A stretch of 7,488 nt of DNA from NCBI GenBank assembly GCA_021821185.1, contig JAKACU010000088.1:1-7488 (forward strand), read 5' to 3'. Positions 1 through 7,180 of the stretch are shown here, in pieces; position 1 is the stretch's first letter, and the number at the start of each line of letters is the position of its first letter. Source of the DNA: Bacillota bacterium. Lineage in GTDB: Bacteria > Bacillota > Bacilli > Alicyclobacillales > SLC66. A program made the position numbers and the translations under genes. The notes under the pieces are model-generated. The model did no database searches. It was not told the DNA's origin and saw nothing but the letters and a program-made list of their open reading frames with translations.

Positions 1-1
1 C

Positions 2-295
2 TATACAGCGACAAAGCATCTGCAGGTGCCGATTTTTGTTGGAATTATGCCGCTGTTAAGTCATCGTAATGCTGAGTTTTTGCACAATGAGGTTCCGGGC
101 ATCACGTTATCGGATGATGCGCGAAAAAGGATGGCTAGCTATAACGGACTACGTGCGCGACAAGAAGGTGTGGCCATCGCTAAAGAGTTAATCGATGTGG
201 CTAAGACTTATTTTCACGGGATTTATTTGATCACGCCCATGCTTCGCTATGATATGACCGTTGAGTTGGTCGATTATGTTGTGAGAAAAGGGTAA
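2..295 (+). CDS. yitJ: Methylenetetrahydrofolate reductase domain, C-terminal end (likely bifunctional homocysteine S-methyltransferase/MTHFR), 5' partial
   Basis: The reading frame is open from base 2, through a GTG at 26, to TAA at 293-295, giving the last 97 residues of a gene that begins upstream of the window. The stretch PIFVGIMPLLSHRNAEFLHN followed by EVPGI is characteristic of the MTHFR barrel in Firmicutes YitJ-type proteins. It is followed by the helix-rich end (EGVAIAKELI, then GIYLITPM) that closes the TIM barrel. The family reduces 5,10-methylene-THF to 5-methyl-THF using flavin. YitJ-type proteins also carry an N-terminal homocysteine methyltransferase domain, which would lie outside this window, so a stand-alone MetF-type enzyme is not excluded. 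The GTG at 26 is internal, because conserved sequence precedes it. No clear terminator follows, but a promoter-bearing gap separates it from the next gene. Confidence 0.85.
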   Translation, partial: YTATKHLQVPIFVGIMPLLSHRNAEFLHNEVPGITLSDDARKRMASYNGLRARQEGVAIAKELIDVAKTYFHGIYLITPMLRYDMTVELVDYVVRKG

Positions 296-322
296 CTGTG
301 GATACTTTGACGGTAACCATGA

Positions 323-352
323 TGGACTTTTTTTGGAATGGGCAGGTATAAC
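323..352 (+). promoter_or_regulatory. Candidate upstream sigma-A promoter of the ytoI operon (P1)
   Basis: TGGACT (323-328, 4 of 6 to TTGACA) lies 18 bp before TATAAC (347-352, 5 of 6 to TATAAT). Initiation would fall near 359, so the transcript would carry the complete inverted repeat at 369-408. It is supported by consensus matching only. It competes with the better -10 at 364-369. Confidence 0.4.
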
Positions 353-363
353 GTCATCTGTTG

Positions 364-369
364 TATAAT
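364..369 (+). promoter_or_regulatory. Consensus -10 element TATAAT (P2) upstream of ytoI
   Basis: A perfect TATAAT lies about 30 nt before the ytoI start codon. At 16-18 bp spacing the -35 region (for example GGCAGG at 341-346) is a poor match, so this promoter may be weak or activator-dependent. Initiation near 376 would fall inside the left arm of the inverted repeat, and the transcript would lose about half of that arm. Confidence 0.5.
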
Positions 370-408
370 AGTTTGCATGACGAGAGAGTGGGGTTGTCAT
401 GCAAACTA
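369..408 (+). repeat. Perfect 13-bp inverted repeat spanning the ytoI transcription start region, RBS and start codon
   Basis: TAGTTTGCATGAC (369-381) is the exact reverse complement of GTCATGCAAACTA (396-408), with a 14-base spacer. The spacer holds the purine-rich putative Shine-Dalgarno (GAGAGAGTGGGG, 382-393). The ATG at 399-401 sits in the right arm. As RNA the stem extends to 15 bp through a G-U and an A-U pair, leaving a 10-nt loop. It could be an operator, a translation-repressing hairpin, or both. The symmetry is directly visible; the function is inferred. Confidence 0.8.
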
Positions 409-1703
409 AGCACGATCAGATCTTGAAACACATCGAAGATTTATCGGTTGGTGAACGGATTTCCGTACGCCAGATCGCTAAACAGCTTGTCGTAAGTGAA
501 GGAACAGCGTATCGGGCGATTAAAGAGGCCGAAGGCCAAGGTCTTGTTTCGACACTCGATCGCATTGGAACAGTGCGCATCGAAAAAAAGCAACGCCGTG
601 ATATCGATCGGTTGACGTTTGCTGAAGTGGTCAACATTGTTGATGGTACCTTGCTGGGTGGCCGAGGTGGGCTGTTTAAGACATTAAACAAATTTGTGAT
701 TGGCGCTATGGAAGTCGATGCGATGGTCAAATACATCGATCCAGGGTCACTTGTTATTGTCGGTAACCGCGATATGGTACAGCTGGTGGCGTTGCAAGAA
801 GGCGCTGCTGTGCTTGTTACTGGTGGTTTTGCCGCGCATGCTGATGCTGTGGAATTGGCTGACCGACTGGATTTGCCTATACTTTCTTCCGCTTATGATA
901 CGTTTTCCGTAGCTTCTTTGATCAATCGTGCTATCTATGATCGACTTATAAAAAAGGACATTTTGTTAGTCGAAGATATTTTGGGAAAAACGCCCCCAGT
1001 TGTGATAAGTGAGCATCAAACCGTACAAGATTATCATCAACTTGTGGAAACCAGCGGTTACTCTCGCTTCCCTGTTTTGCAAGATCAGGGACGATTGATT
1101 GGTGTCGTGGCTCCTACAGATGTTAATCGCAAAAGCCCTGATATGATGATTGGTAAAGTGATGAGCAAAAAACCTTTGTCTGTAACGCCAAAAACGTCGA
1201 TTGCCTCAGCGGCTCATATGATGGTGTGGGAAGGTATCGATCTTTTACCTGTCATCGAATTTAAGCGCCTTGTCGGGTTAATCAGCCGCCAAGATGTGAT
1301 CAAAGCGTTACAGTACAATCAAAAGCAACCGCAAGTTGGGGATACGATGGAGGATATCGTTCTCAATCGTTTCTCTGAGACGGTCGATAACCACACGCTG
1401 GTGTTTTCTGGTGAGGTCACACCGCAGATGTCCACACAGTATGGAGGGTTATCCCCAGGCGTTTTTATGACCATTATGACGGAAGCAGCGATGCAAGCGA
1501 TGAGAAAAGTGCGCGATGCCAATATGATGCTTGACAATGCGACATTGTACTTTCTAAAACCGATACAAATCGAGCAACGTGTCGAAGCACGCGCGCGCAT
1601 TGTGGATTCGAGTCGAAAAGTCGGCAAGGTCGATGTAGAACTGTATCGTGGTGCAGAGCTTGTCGGAAAATCGCTCATTACGGTGCAATTGCTCGAACGG
1701 TAA
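399..1703 (+). CDS. ytoI: YtoI-like protein: HTH, DRTGG, paired CBS and hotdog (thioesterase-like) domains
   Basis: The 434-residue product matches the length and domain order I recall for B. subtilis YtoI, whose function is unknown. Residues about 5-60 look like a winged helix-turn-helix (IRVRQ-like helix at 21-30, then VVSEGTAYRAIKEAE at 31-45). Residues about 72-180 form a DRTGG-type domain containing VTGGF at 140-144. Residues about 188-305 form a CBS pair; CBS1 ends GVVAPTD (235-241) and CBS2 ends GLISRQD (293-299). The second fits the GhhS/TxxD nucleotide-ribose motif, while the first has Ala at the Ser/Thr position. Residues about 315-432 resemble a hotdog fold, with YGGLSPGVFMTIMTEAA as the central helix and a following beta sheet. 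No membrane segment is seen. The likely role is a cytoplasmic sensor or regulator binding an adenine nucleotide or acyl ligand. The ATG at 399 is supported by the purine-rich stretch at 382-393. The gene heads the operon with the two-component pair and dnaE. Confidence 0.85.
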   Translation: MQTKHDQILKHIEDLSVGERISVRQIAKQLVVSEGTAYRAIKEAEGQGLVSTLDRIGTVRIEKKQRRDIDRLTFAEVVNIVDGTLLGGRGGLFKTLNKFVIGAMEVDAMVKYIDPGSLVIVGNRDMVQLVALQEGAAVLVTGGFAAHADAVELADRLDLPILSSAYDTFSVASLINRAIYDRLIKKDILLVEDILGKTPPVVISEHQTVQDYHQLVETSGYSRFPVLQDQGRLIGVVAPTDVNRKSPDMMIGKVMSKKPLSVTPKTSIASAAHMMVWEGIDLLPVIEFKRLVGLISRQDVIKALQYNQKQPQVGDTMEDIVLNRFSETVDNHTLVFSGEVTPQMSTQYGGLSPGVFMTIMTEAAMQAMRKVRDANMMLDNATLYFLKPIQIEQRVEARARIVDSSRKVGKVDVELYRGAELVGKSLITVQLLER

Positions 1704-1717
1704 GTGAGGGAGAGACT

Positions 1718-2398
1718 ATGGAGCAAACAGCGAGTCCACTCGTTCTCGTGGTAGAAGATGAACGACGTATAGCTCGTATCATTGAACTCGAGTTGATGCA
1801 TGAAGGATTATCGGTGGTTATTGCAACAGACGGTCAATCCGGAGAACGCATCGCCCTTGAGCGTGATGTGGATCTGATTCTGCTTGATTGGATGCTTCCT
1901 TTTATGGATGGACTGCAGGTGTGCAAATCAGTACGCAAGGTGAAAAACACTCCGATCATCATCTTGACTGCAAAAGACAGCACGGGAGACAAAGTTGCTG
2001 GATTGGACGCAGGGGCCGATGACTACATTACAAAACCATTTGAAACTGAAGAACTTCTTGCAAGAGTTCGCGCGGCACTTCGCAAGGGCAAGAGCCGAGA
2101 CGAGCTGCGTGTCGGCGACCTTATCGTCATTCCTGAACAAAGGCGGGCTTATCGCGCTTTGAAACCGCTCGAATTGACCACTCGCGAATTTGACCTTTTG
2201 CATTATCTGGTGCGTCATGCCGATAAAGTGCTGTCGCGTGATGCGATTTTAGCGCAAGTATGGGGTTACGAGTTTGACGGCGAAACGAACGTCGTTGACG
2301 TGTATATTCGCTACTTGCGGATGAAAGTAGACGAGCCATTTTCGTCACCCTTGATTCATACGATTCGCGGCGTGGGTTATGTTCTGAGGAAACCATGA
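1718..2398 (+). CDS. OmpR/PhoB-family two-component response regulator
   Basis: This is a full-length 226-residue regulator. The receiver domain (about 8-122) has the acidic pair E13-D14, phospho-acceptor D57 (in ILLDWMLPFMDG), the switch threonine T84 and the invariant lysine K106 in KPF. The C-terminal winged-helix DNA-binding domain (about 130-226) shows LTTREFDLLHYLVRH, the recognition-helix region ETNVVDVYIRYLRMKVD and the closing IHTIRGVGYVLR. All catalytic residues are present, so it should be phosphorylated by the adjacent kinase and bind DNA as a dimer. It most resembles ArlR/YkoG-type regulators, but I cannot assign an orthologue. The ATG at 1718 follows AGGGAG (1707-1712), only 14 nt after the ytoI stop. 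The gene overlaps the kinase gene by 4 nt, so the three genes are very likely co-transcribed. Its target genes are unknown. Confidence 0.95.
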   Translation: MEQTASPLVLVVEDERRIARIIELELMHEGLSVVIATDGQSGERIALERDVDLILLDWMLPFMDGLQVCKSVRKVKNTPIIILTAKDSTGDKVAGLDAGADDYITKPFETEELLARVRAALRKGKSRDELRVGDLIVIPEQRRAYRALKPLELTTREFDLLHYLVRHADKVLSRDAILAQVWGYEFDGETNVVDVYIRYLRMKVDEPFSSPLIHTIRGVGYVLRKP

Positions 2399-3789
2399 AA
2401 CTAACGATCACGTGGCGTTTTTCTGCCTTATCCACGCTTGTTGTTGCGCTCATCTTTGTATTGTTTAACGCCTTTGTTTACCTCGAATTTATGAATGTGA
2501 CCATCCAAAATGAAAAACAGATTATTTTGGCCAATCTTGATGATGAAGCCCGTCGAATAGAATACAAAACGCTGTCTGCCGCTGTGGCGGATGTAGAACA
2601 GATCGTGCCGGACCCTCACCAGATGATACGACTTGTGACGGATGGTGGAGTGACCTTGACGTCGGCGAGTGGACCTTCAATGACACCTTGGGTTAACGGT
2701 GGATTAAGTCTGCAAACCAGTCTCGGCAGTGGCGTTATGTTGTATCAACATATCGATCAGCGATTGCTTGTAGCAACAGCAAGGGTACATCTCGATCGCG
2801 GGTGGGTTTCATTGCAATGGCTTGAAAATGTCGAGTCTTTGGACCATAGTATCGCCTTTGTGTTTTATCTCTTGCTTACAGGCTCCATCGGCGGACTGTT
2901 GTTAGCCCTCATTTCAAGTTATTTTCTCGCGCGGTATTCCTTACAACCTATTCGTGAAATGATCGCTACGGCGCAAGCTATTACACCAGGCGATTTGAGC
3001 AGTCGTATCGATGTGCCCAAAAGACAAGATGAATTAACTGAACTCGGGCATACATTTAATGCGATGCTTGACCGCATTTCCTTGGCGTTTCGACGCGAAA
3101 GACAATTTATTGCCGATGCATCCCATGAATTGCGCACACCGTTATCGGTTCTTGAAGGGTACGTTCAATTGCTTCGCCGCTGGGGGTGGGACGATGCAAA
3201 GGTACGATTAGAAGCTGTGCAGGCGATTGAAGATGAAGTGAAGCACTTGAAAGACATGTCAAACCAATTACTCACGCTAGCTGCCGTTGATAATGAAGGC
3301 ACCGACGAAGAACGTTTAGTCTCGATAGCGAACGTCGCTGCGACCGTAACACGTCGCTGGATGCGTCTTTATCCTGATTATTCGTGGAAACTTAGCGTGG
3401 CTGATGACTTGAGTACAGCTGTACATATTAACGAAGTTCGCCTACAACAGGTGCTTCGTGCCCTACTTGATAATGCAAGAAAGTATACGACGTCTGGTGG
3501 TACTATCGGTGTTTATGTAGGGTGTGAGGGGAATCATGTGGTACTTGTGATCAAGGATTCCGGGCAAGGGATACCACCAGATGATCTTCCCCATGTTACC
3601 GAGCGGTTTTATCGCGCGGATAAGGCAAGAAGTCGGCAAGAAGGCGGCGTGGGACTTGGTTTGGCTATTTGCAAAGAGATTGTCGAGGCATCGCGAGGAA
3701 CGCTTACGGTGAGTAGTAAAGAAAATGAAGGTACAGAGGTTACGATTACGTTGTTGGCGGACAGCGATCAGGATGGTGATCCATCTTGA
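2395..3789 (+). CDS. Membrane sensor histidine kinase (HAMP-HisKA-HATPase), partner of the preceding regulator
   Basis: This is a 464-residue class I sensor kinase. TM1 spans about 9-31, the extracytoplasmic sensor about 32-150, TM2 about 152-178, and HAMP about 178-231. The dimerisation/phosphotransfer domain has phospho-acceptor H244 in DASHELRTPL, followed by the RRWGWDD segment typical of ArlS/YkoH-like kinases. The ATP-binding domain shows the N box (N360 in LLDNARKYT), G1 (DSGQGIP, 388-394), F box (ERFYRAD, 403-409) and G2 (GGVGLGLAI, 417-425). It is therefore intact and should autophosphorylate. The sensor loop is about 120 residues with no recognisable ligand-binding signature, so the stimulus is unknown. 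The start ATG overlaps the regulator stop (ATGA), with GAGGA at 2386-2390 as the ribosome binding site. The extreme C-terminus is a short acidic tail (DSDQDGD, 457-463). Its codons also form the hairpin that covers the dnaE start. Confidence 0.95.
   Translation: MKLTITWRFSALSTLVVALIFVLFNAFVYLEFMNVTIQNEKQIILANLDDEARRIEYKTLSAAVADVEQIVPDPHQMIRLVTDGGVTLTSASGPSMTPWVNGGLSLQTSLGSGVMLYQHIDQRLLVATARVHLDRGWVSLQWLENVESLDHSIAFVFYLLLTGSIGGLLLALISSYFLARYSLQPIREMIATAQAITPGDLSSRIDVPKRQDELTELGHTFNAMLDRISLAFRRERQFIADASHELRTPLSVLEGYVQLLRRWGWDDAKVRLEAVQAIEDEVKHLKDMSNQLLTLAAVDNEGTDEERLVSIANVAATVTRRWMRLYPDYSWKLSVADDLSTAVHINEVRLQQVLRALLDNARKYTTSGGTIGVYVGCEGNHVVLVIKDSGQGIPPDDLPHVTERFYRADKARSRQEGGVGLGLAICKEIVEASRGTLTVSSKENEGTEVTITLLADSDQDGDPS
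3768..3789 (+). promoter_or_regulatory. RBS and TTG start of dnaE inside a 9-bp hairpin; TTGA stop-start overlap
   Basis: TCAGGATGG (3768-3776) pairs with CCATCTTGA (3781-3789) around a TGAT loop. There are nine pairs, one of them G-U. The left arm and loop contain the putative Shine-Dalgarno (AGGA at 3770-3773, GGTGAT at 3775-3780). The right arm contains the whole TTG start codon (3786-3788), which overlaps the kinase TGA stop (3787-3789). A ribosome finishing the kinase would melt the stem, so translational coupling is the natural reading. Pairing and overlap are visible; the coupling is inferred. Confidence 0.65.
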
Positions 3790-6700
3790 GTGATTTTGTC
3801 CATTTGCGCACCTACACGGAATATAGTTTATTGTACAGCGCTGCTCGTATCAAAGACCTAGCCAAATACGCGACACAACAGGGCATGCATGCGTTAGGAA
3901 CGGCCGATTTCGCTATGTATGGCACGATATCGATCTATGAAACGCTGCAGCAGTATGGGTTAAAGCACGTCTTGGGGCAGTCTGTGTTCGCGGTTCACCA
4001 GCGTCATGCGAGACAACAACCGGTTGAGTTGTTGCTGATCGCGAAGGACTTTACAGGGTACCAGTCTCTGTGTACCTTAGCGTCCCTAGCCTCGACGCAG
4101 CAAGGAAATGATGGACAAATAGTAAATACGTGGAAAGAGGTGGCGCAACACCACCAAGGCCTTCTTTGTCTCACGGGCGGATTGTTTGGACCTGTGCATA
4201 CGGCTTTTTTAAAGGATACTTCGCAGGCGGTTCGGGCCGTGAAACAGTTGCAAGAATGGTTTGGCAAAGACGATGTCTACGTCGAACTGCAACATCGTGG
4301 TCAACCAGAGGATGAAGTTTTTATCGAGGCGCATGCACGCATTGCTTTTAAGGCACAAGCAGCAACGGTAGCAACTTCACCTGTGCGCCATCTGCATATG
4401 GACGATGTTCGCCTGCTTGATGTGTTGCAAGCGATCAAGCACGGCACGACGATGGTACAGGAAGCACAAGAACGTCAGGGATTGACCAGTGAATTTCGCG
4501 ATACAACAACGATGCAATCCTTGTTCGCCTTATATCCTGAGGCGTTACAGGCTACTATGGAGATTACGGAAAAAACGCAGCTTGAAATTCCACTTCACGA
4601 ATTGAGTCTCCCCGAGTTTCCTTTGCCAAAAGGTCAAACGGAGCACCAGATGTTGCGTGACTTAGCCTATGCGGGACTTCGTGAACGTACTCTCGCGCAA
4701 AAACCACTCTATGAAAAAAGGTTGCAACACGAGCTTGGCGTGATCGAACGCCTTGGATTTGCAGGATACTTTTTAATTGTCTGGGATTTTATCCGGTTTT
4801 CTCGGGAAAATGGGATTTCAGTGGGTCCAGGGCGTGGATCCGCCGCTGGCAGTTTGGTTGCTTATACGCTATTTATTACAGATGTGGATCCTGTACGTTA
4901 TGGACTTTTATTTGAACGTTTTTTAAATCCTGAGCGGGTGAATTGGCCTGACATCGATGTTGATTTTGAAACGGAGAGACGGTATGAGGTAATTCGTTAT
5001 GTCACGCTTCGCTATGGGGAACAGCATGTTGCGCAGATTGGCACATTGGGAACGCTTGCCACGCGTGCGGCGATCCGCGATGTGGCACGGGTGCTTGAAT
5101 TGTCGACTACAGAAACCAACACGATCATTGATGCGTTAGACGATGACGACAAGTTGCAAAAACTTGTGCATACATCCCCGAATGCTAGGCGTACCGTGGC
5201 GCTCTCGCAAGGGATCGAAGGGCTTCCGCGCCATACTTCTACGCATGCTGCAGGTGTTGTAATTTCTCGTGCGCCTTTGCCCTCTTTGGCACCTGTGGCA
5301 CAGGGTATAGAAGGTGTATTTGTCACTCAGTACAGCATGGAAGATATCGAAGCGCTTGGTTTATTGAAAATGGATTTTTTAGGATTACGCACATTGACCA
5401 TCTGTGATCGCGCACGTCGCTACGTCGAACAAACGCGTAATATCGTGATTGGCTACGATGCTATCGAGATGGATGGGCCAACGAGCAACCTGCTTTCTGA
5501 TGGTGATACGGACGGATGTTTTCAATTGGAATCGAGTGGTGTCAAACAGGTTTTACGCGATTTAAAACCGACAGAGCTTGAGGATCTTATCGCAGTCATT
5601 TCCTTGTATCGCCCAGGACCGATGGAGCAAATCAGCACGTTTATCAAAGCGCGTCGGGGTGAGATTCCCGTTCGTTATGACGTACTGCAGCTTGAACCGA
5701 TCTTGCGGTCGACGTACGGCATCATCGTGTACCAAGAGCAAATTATGCAAATTGCTCACATCATGGCGGGTTTTACACTTGGTCAAGCGGATGTTCTGCG
5801 GCGTGCTGTAGGTAAAAAGAAACGTGAAGTGCTCGATGAAGCGCGCACAACATTTGTTGCTGGGTGTTTGCAAAACGGTTTTTCGGATGCCGTCGCCAAC
5901 CAAGTCTATGACCTTATCGTACGTTTTGCGGATTACGGGTTTAATCGATCACATGCTGCCGCTTATGCGGTGTTAGCCTTGCGTACCGCGTACCTCAAAG
6001 CTCACTTTCGTCCGGAGTTTATGGCTGCGCTGATCACCGATAGTTTTTCACGGCCAGACAAAGTAGCGCATTATGTTTCATCCTGCAGGCAAGCCGGTAT
6101 CCCTGTCTTGTTGCCGGACATCAATCAAAGTGTTAGTGATTGTACGGCACAGCGTTTAGAAAATGGCGATATTGCGATTCGATTCGGGTTGTCTGCAATT
6201 AAAAATGTTGGGGTCAACGCTGTTGAAGCGATACTGAAAGATCGTGACGAGCAAGGTCCCTACCGTTCTTTAGCGGACTTGTATCATCGTCTCGATGCCC
6301 GTGCACTGACAAAACGGGTACTCGAATCGCTCATTCAAGCGGGTGCCTTAGATTCGATAACAAAGTCGCGAAAAGGAATGCTTATGTTACTTGACACCCT
6401 TGTGCAGACACCAAGAGATGGCTCTCAGCTCTCCTTGTTACCAGCTTCTGATACGTTGCAACAAGACGCAATAATGGCAACAGCATTTGCTTTACCTGAT
6501 GATGAGCAGGAAATTGAAAGCTGGGAACGCGACCTGGTTGGCGTGGTGCTTTCTCGCGATCCATTCACGGATGTGCGAGGCGTGCAAAAGGCTCTTGGTG
6601 TTATGCCGATTGCAGCGACGCTTGCAAAATGGAATCAGGACGGGCATTTGGTGAACCATGTAGTTGACATTGTAGCTATGGTGTCGCAATGGCGCACCGT

Positions 6701-7172
6701 ACGAACGAAAAAGGGGGAGATGATGGCTTTTCTCACTGTGGAGGATGGCTCCGGCAAGATGGAAATTGTGCTATTTCCCAGTGTTTATCGTTTAGTGAAG
6801 GACATTCCACAACTTCATCAAATCGTGCGACTTGATGTTCGTAAAGATCTTCATGTCGACCGTCACTTCATTGCTATTAAAATAAAAGATATGTCAGAAA
6901 ATCGCGAAATGAAACGACGACGACGGATTTATATTAAAATTGATGAACGATTAGAACATGACCGAGATGCTTTATTGAGGCTTCGCAGGCAACTTTTGCA
7001 ACATCAAGGAACAGACGAAGTCGTACTAATCTATGCAACAGGCGCAAGACGTTTGCTTGATCGTGTGAATGTTGTAATTTCTGATGATTTATTGGCGGAG
7101 ATTGAACGCATCGCAGGCCCTGATTCGACAAGAATTGCAGAAGCGACCAATCAGTCGGTGGAAAAGTCATAG
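3786..7172 (+). CDS. dnaE: DNA polymerase III subunit alpha (DnaE, Firmicutes type)
   Basis: The 1128-residue product is close to the roughly 1115 residues of B. subtilis DnaE, which elongates RNA primers before handing over to PolC. Domains in order: N-terminal PHP (about 4-205); palm/catalytic core with GPGRGSAAGSLVAY (347-360), PDIDVDF (388-394, holding two catalytic aspartates) and D530 in LLKMDFLGL; fingers with YRPGPM (608-613), YGIIVYQEQIM (644-654), LRRAVGKKK (671-679) and YGFNRSHAAAY (717-727); helix-hairpin-helix region (about 797-855); a clamp-binding-like QLSLL (881-885); OB fold (about 956-1035); and a short C-terminal domain (about 1046-1112). The polymerase active site looks intact, but the PHP metal ligands are mostly replaced. 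The TTG start is favoured because homology begins at residue 4 (FVHL) and the next in-frame Met is residue 34. A separate PolC would be expected elsewhere in this genome. Confidence 0.97.
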   Translation: MSDFVHLRTYTEYSLLYSAARIKDLAKYATQQGMHALGTADFAMYGTISIYETLQQYGLKHVLGQSVFAVHQRHARQQPVELLLIAKDFTGYQSLCTLASLASTQQGNDGQIVNTWKEVAQHHQGLLCLTGGLFGPVHTAFLKDTSQAVRAVKQLQEWFGKDDVYVELQHRGQPEDEVFIEAHARIAFKAQAATVATSPVRHLHMDDVRLLDVLQAIKHGTTMVQEAQERQGLTSEFRDTTTMQSLFALYPEALQATMEITEKTQLEIPLHELSLPEFPLPKGQTEHQMLRDLAYAGLRERTLAQKPLYEKRLQHELGVIERLGFAGYFLIVWDFIRFSRENGISVGPGRGSAAGSLVAYTLFITDVDPVRYGLLFERFLNPERVNWPDIDVDFETERRYEVIRYVTLRYGEQHVAQIGTLGTLATRAAIRDVARVLELSTTETNTIIDALDDDDKLQKLVHTSPNARRTVALSQGIEGLPRHTSTHAAGVVISRAPLPSLAPVAQGIEGVFVTQYSMEDIEALGLLKMDFLGLRTLTICDRARRYVEQTRNIVIGYDAIEMDGPTSNLLSDGDTDGCFQLESSGVKQVLRDLKPTELEDLIAVISLYRPGPMEQISTFIKARRGEIPVRYDVLQLEPILRSTYGIIVYQEQIMQIAHIMAGFTLGQADVLRRAVGKKKREVLDEARTTFVAGCLQNGFSDAVANQVYDLIVRFADYGFNRSHAAAYAVLALRTAYLKAHFRPEFMAALITDSFSRPDKVAHYVSSCRQAGIPVLLPDINQSVSDCTAQRLENGDIAIRFGLSAIKNVGVNAVEAILKDRDEQGPYRSLADLYHRLDARALTKRVLESLIQAGALDSITKSRKGMLMLLDTLVQTPRDGSQLSLLPASDTLQQDAIMATAFALPDDEQEIESWERDLVGVVLSRDPFTDVRGVQKALGVMPIAATLAKWNQDGHLVNHVVDIVAMVSQWRTVRTKKGEMMAFLTVEDGSGKMEIVLFPSVYRLVKDIPQLHQIVRLDVRKDLHVDRHFIAIKIKDMSENREMKRRRRIYIKIDERLEHDRDALLRLRRQLLQHQGTDEVVLIYATGARRLLDRVNVVISDDLLAEIERIAGPDSTRIAEATNQSVEKS
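3795..4400 (+). other. Degenerate PHP domain of DnaE
   Basis: Active bacterial PHP domains typically show HLHxHSEYS, TDHGN and a late TNDxHY-type motif. Here the corresponding segments read HLRTYTEYS (residues 6-14), ADFAMYG (40-46) and ATSPVRHL (196-203), so most metal-binding His/Asp positions are substituted. The domain is present at near full length and probably retains a structural role. The comparison with the active consensus is from memory. Confidence 0.65.
6426..6440 (+). other. Candidate internal beta-clamp-binding motif of DnaE (QLSLL)
   Basis: Residues 881-885 read QLSLL, matching the bacterial sliding-clamp pentapeptide pattern QL[S/D]L[F/L]. They lie in a low-complexity linker between the helix-hairpin-helix region and the OB fold. 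That is the position of the internal clamp motif in other DnaE proteins. It would tether the polymerase to DnaN. Confidence 0.65.
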
Positions 7173-7180
7173 TGCATTGG

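Noticed and set aside
307..312. TTGACG as a -35 element
   Set aside because: No -10 lies at 16-18 bp (that region is the T-run), and the two good -10 elements are 34 and 51 bp downstream.
311..334. Possible terminator after the MTHFR gene: weak CCA-TGA-TGG stem followed by seven T residues (328-334)
   Set aside because: The stem is only 3 contiguous pairs (5 with a bulge) and AT-rich context gives little stability. It overlaps the candidate -35 region, so the T-run is not convincing as an intrinsic terminator.
5141..5160. Short acidic run (DDDDK) in DnaE suggesting a linker or insertion
   Set aside because: It falls in a variable segment of the palm region in this family, and the flanking alignment stays in frame with no sign of insertion or frameshift.
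5012..5903. Antisense open frames within dnaE and short opposite-strand frames elsewhere
   Set aside because: They lie opposite strongly conserved coding sequence, lack ribosome binding sites, and give compositionally biased translations with no recognisable family. They are shadows of the real frames.
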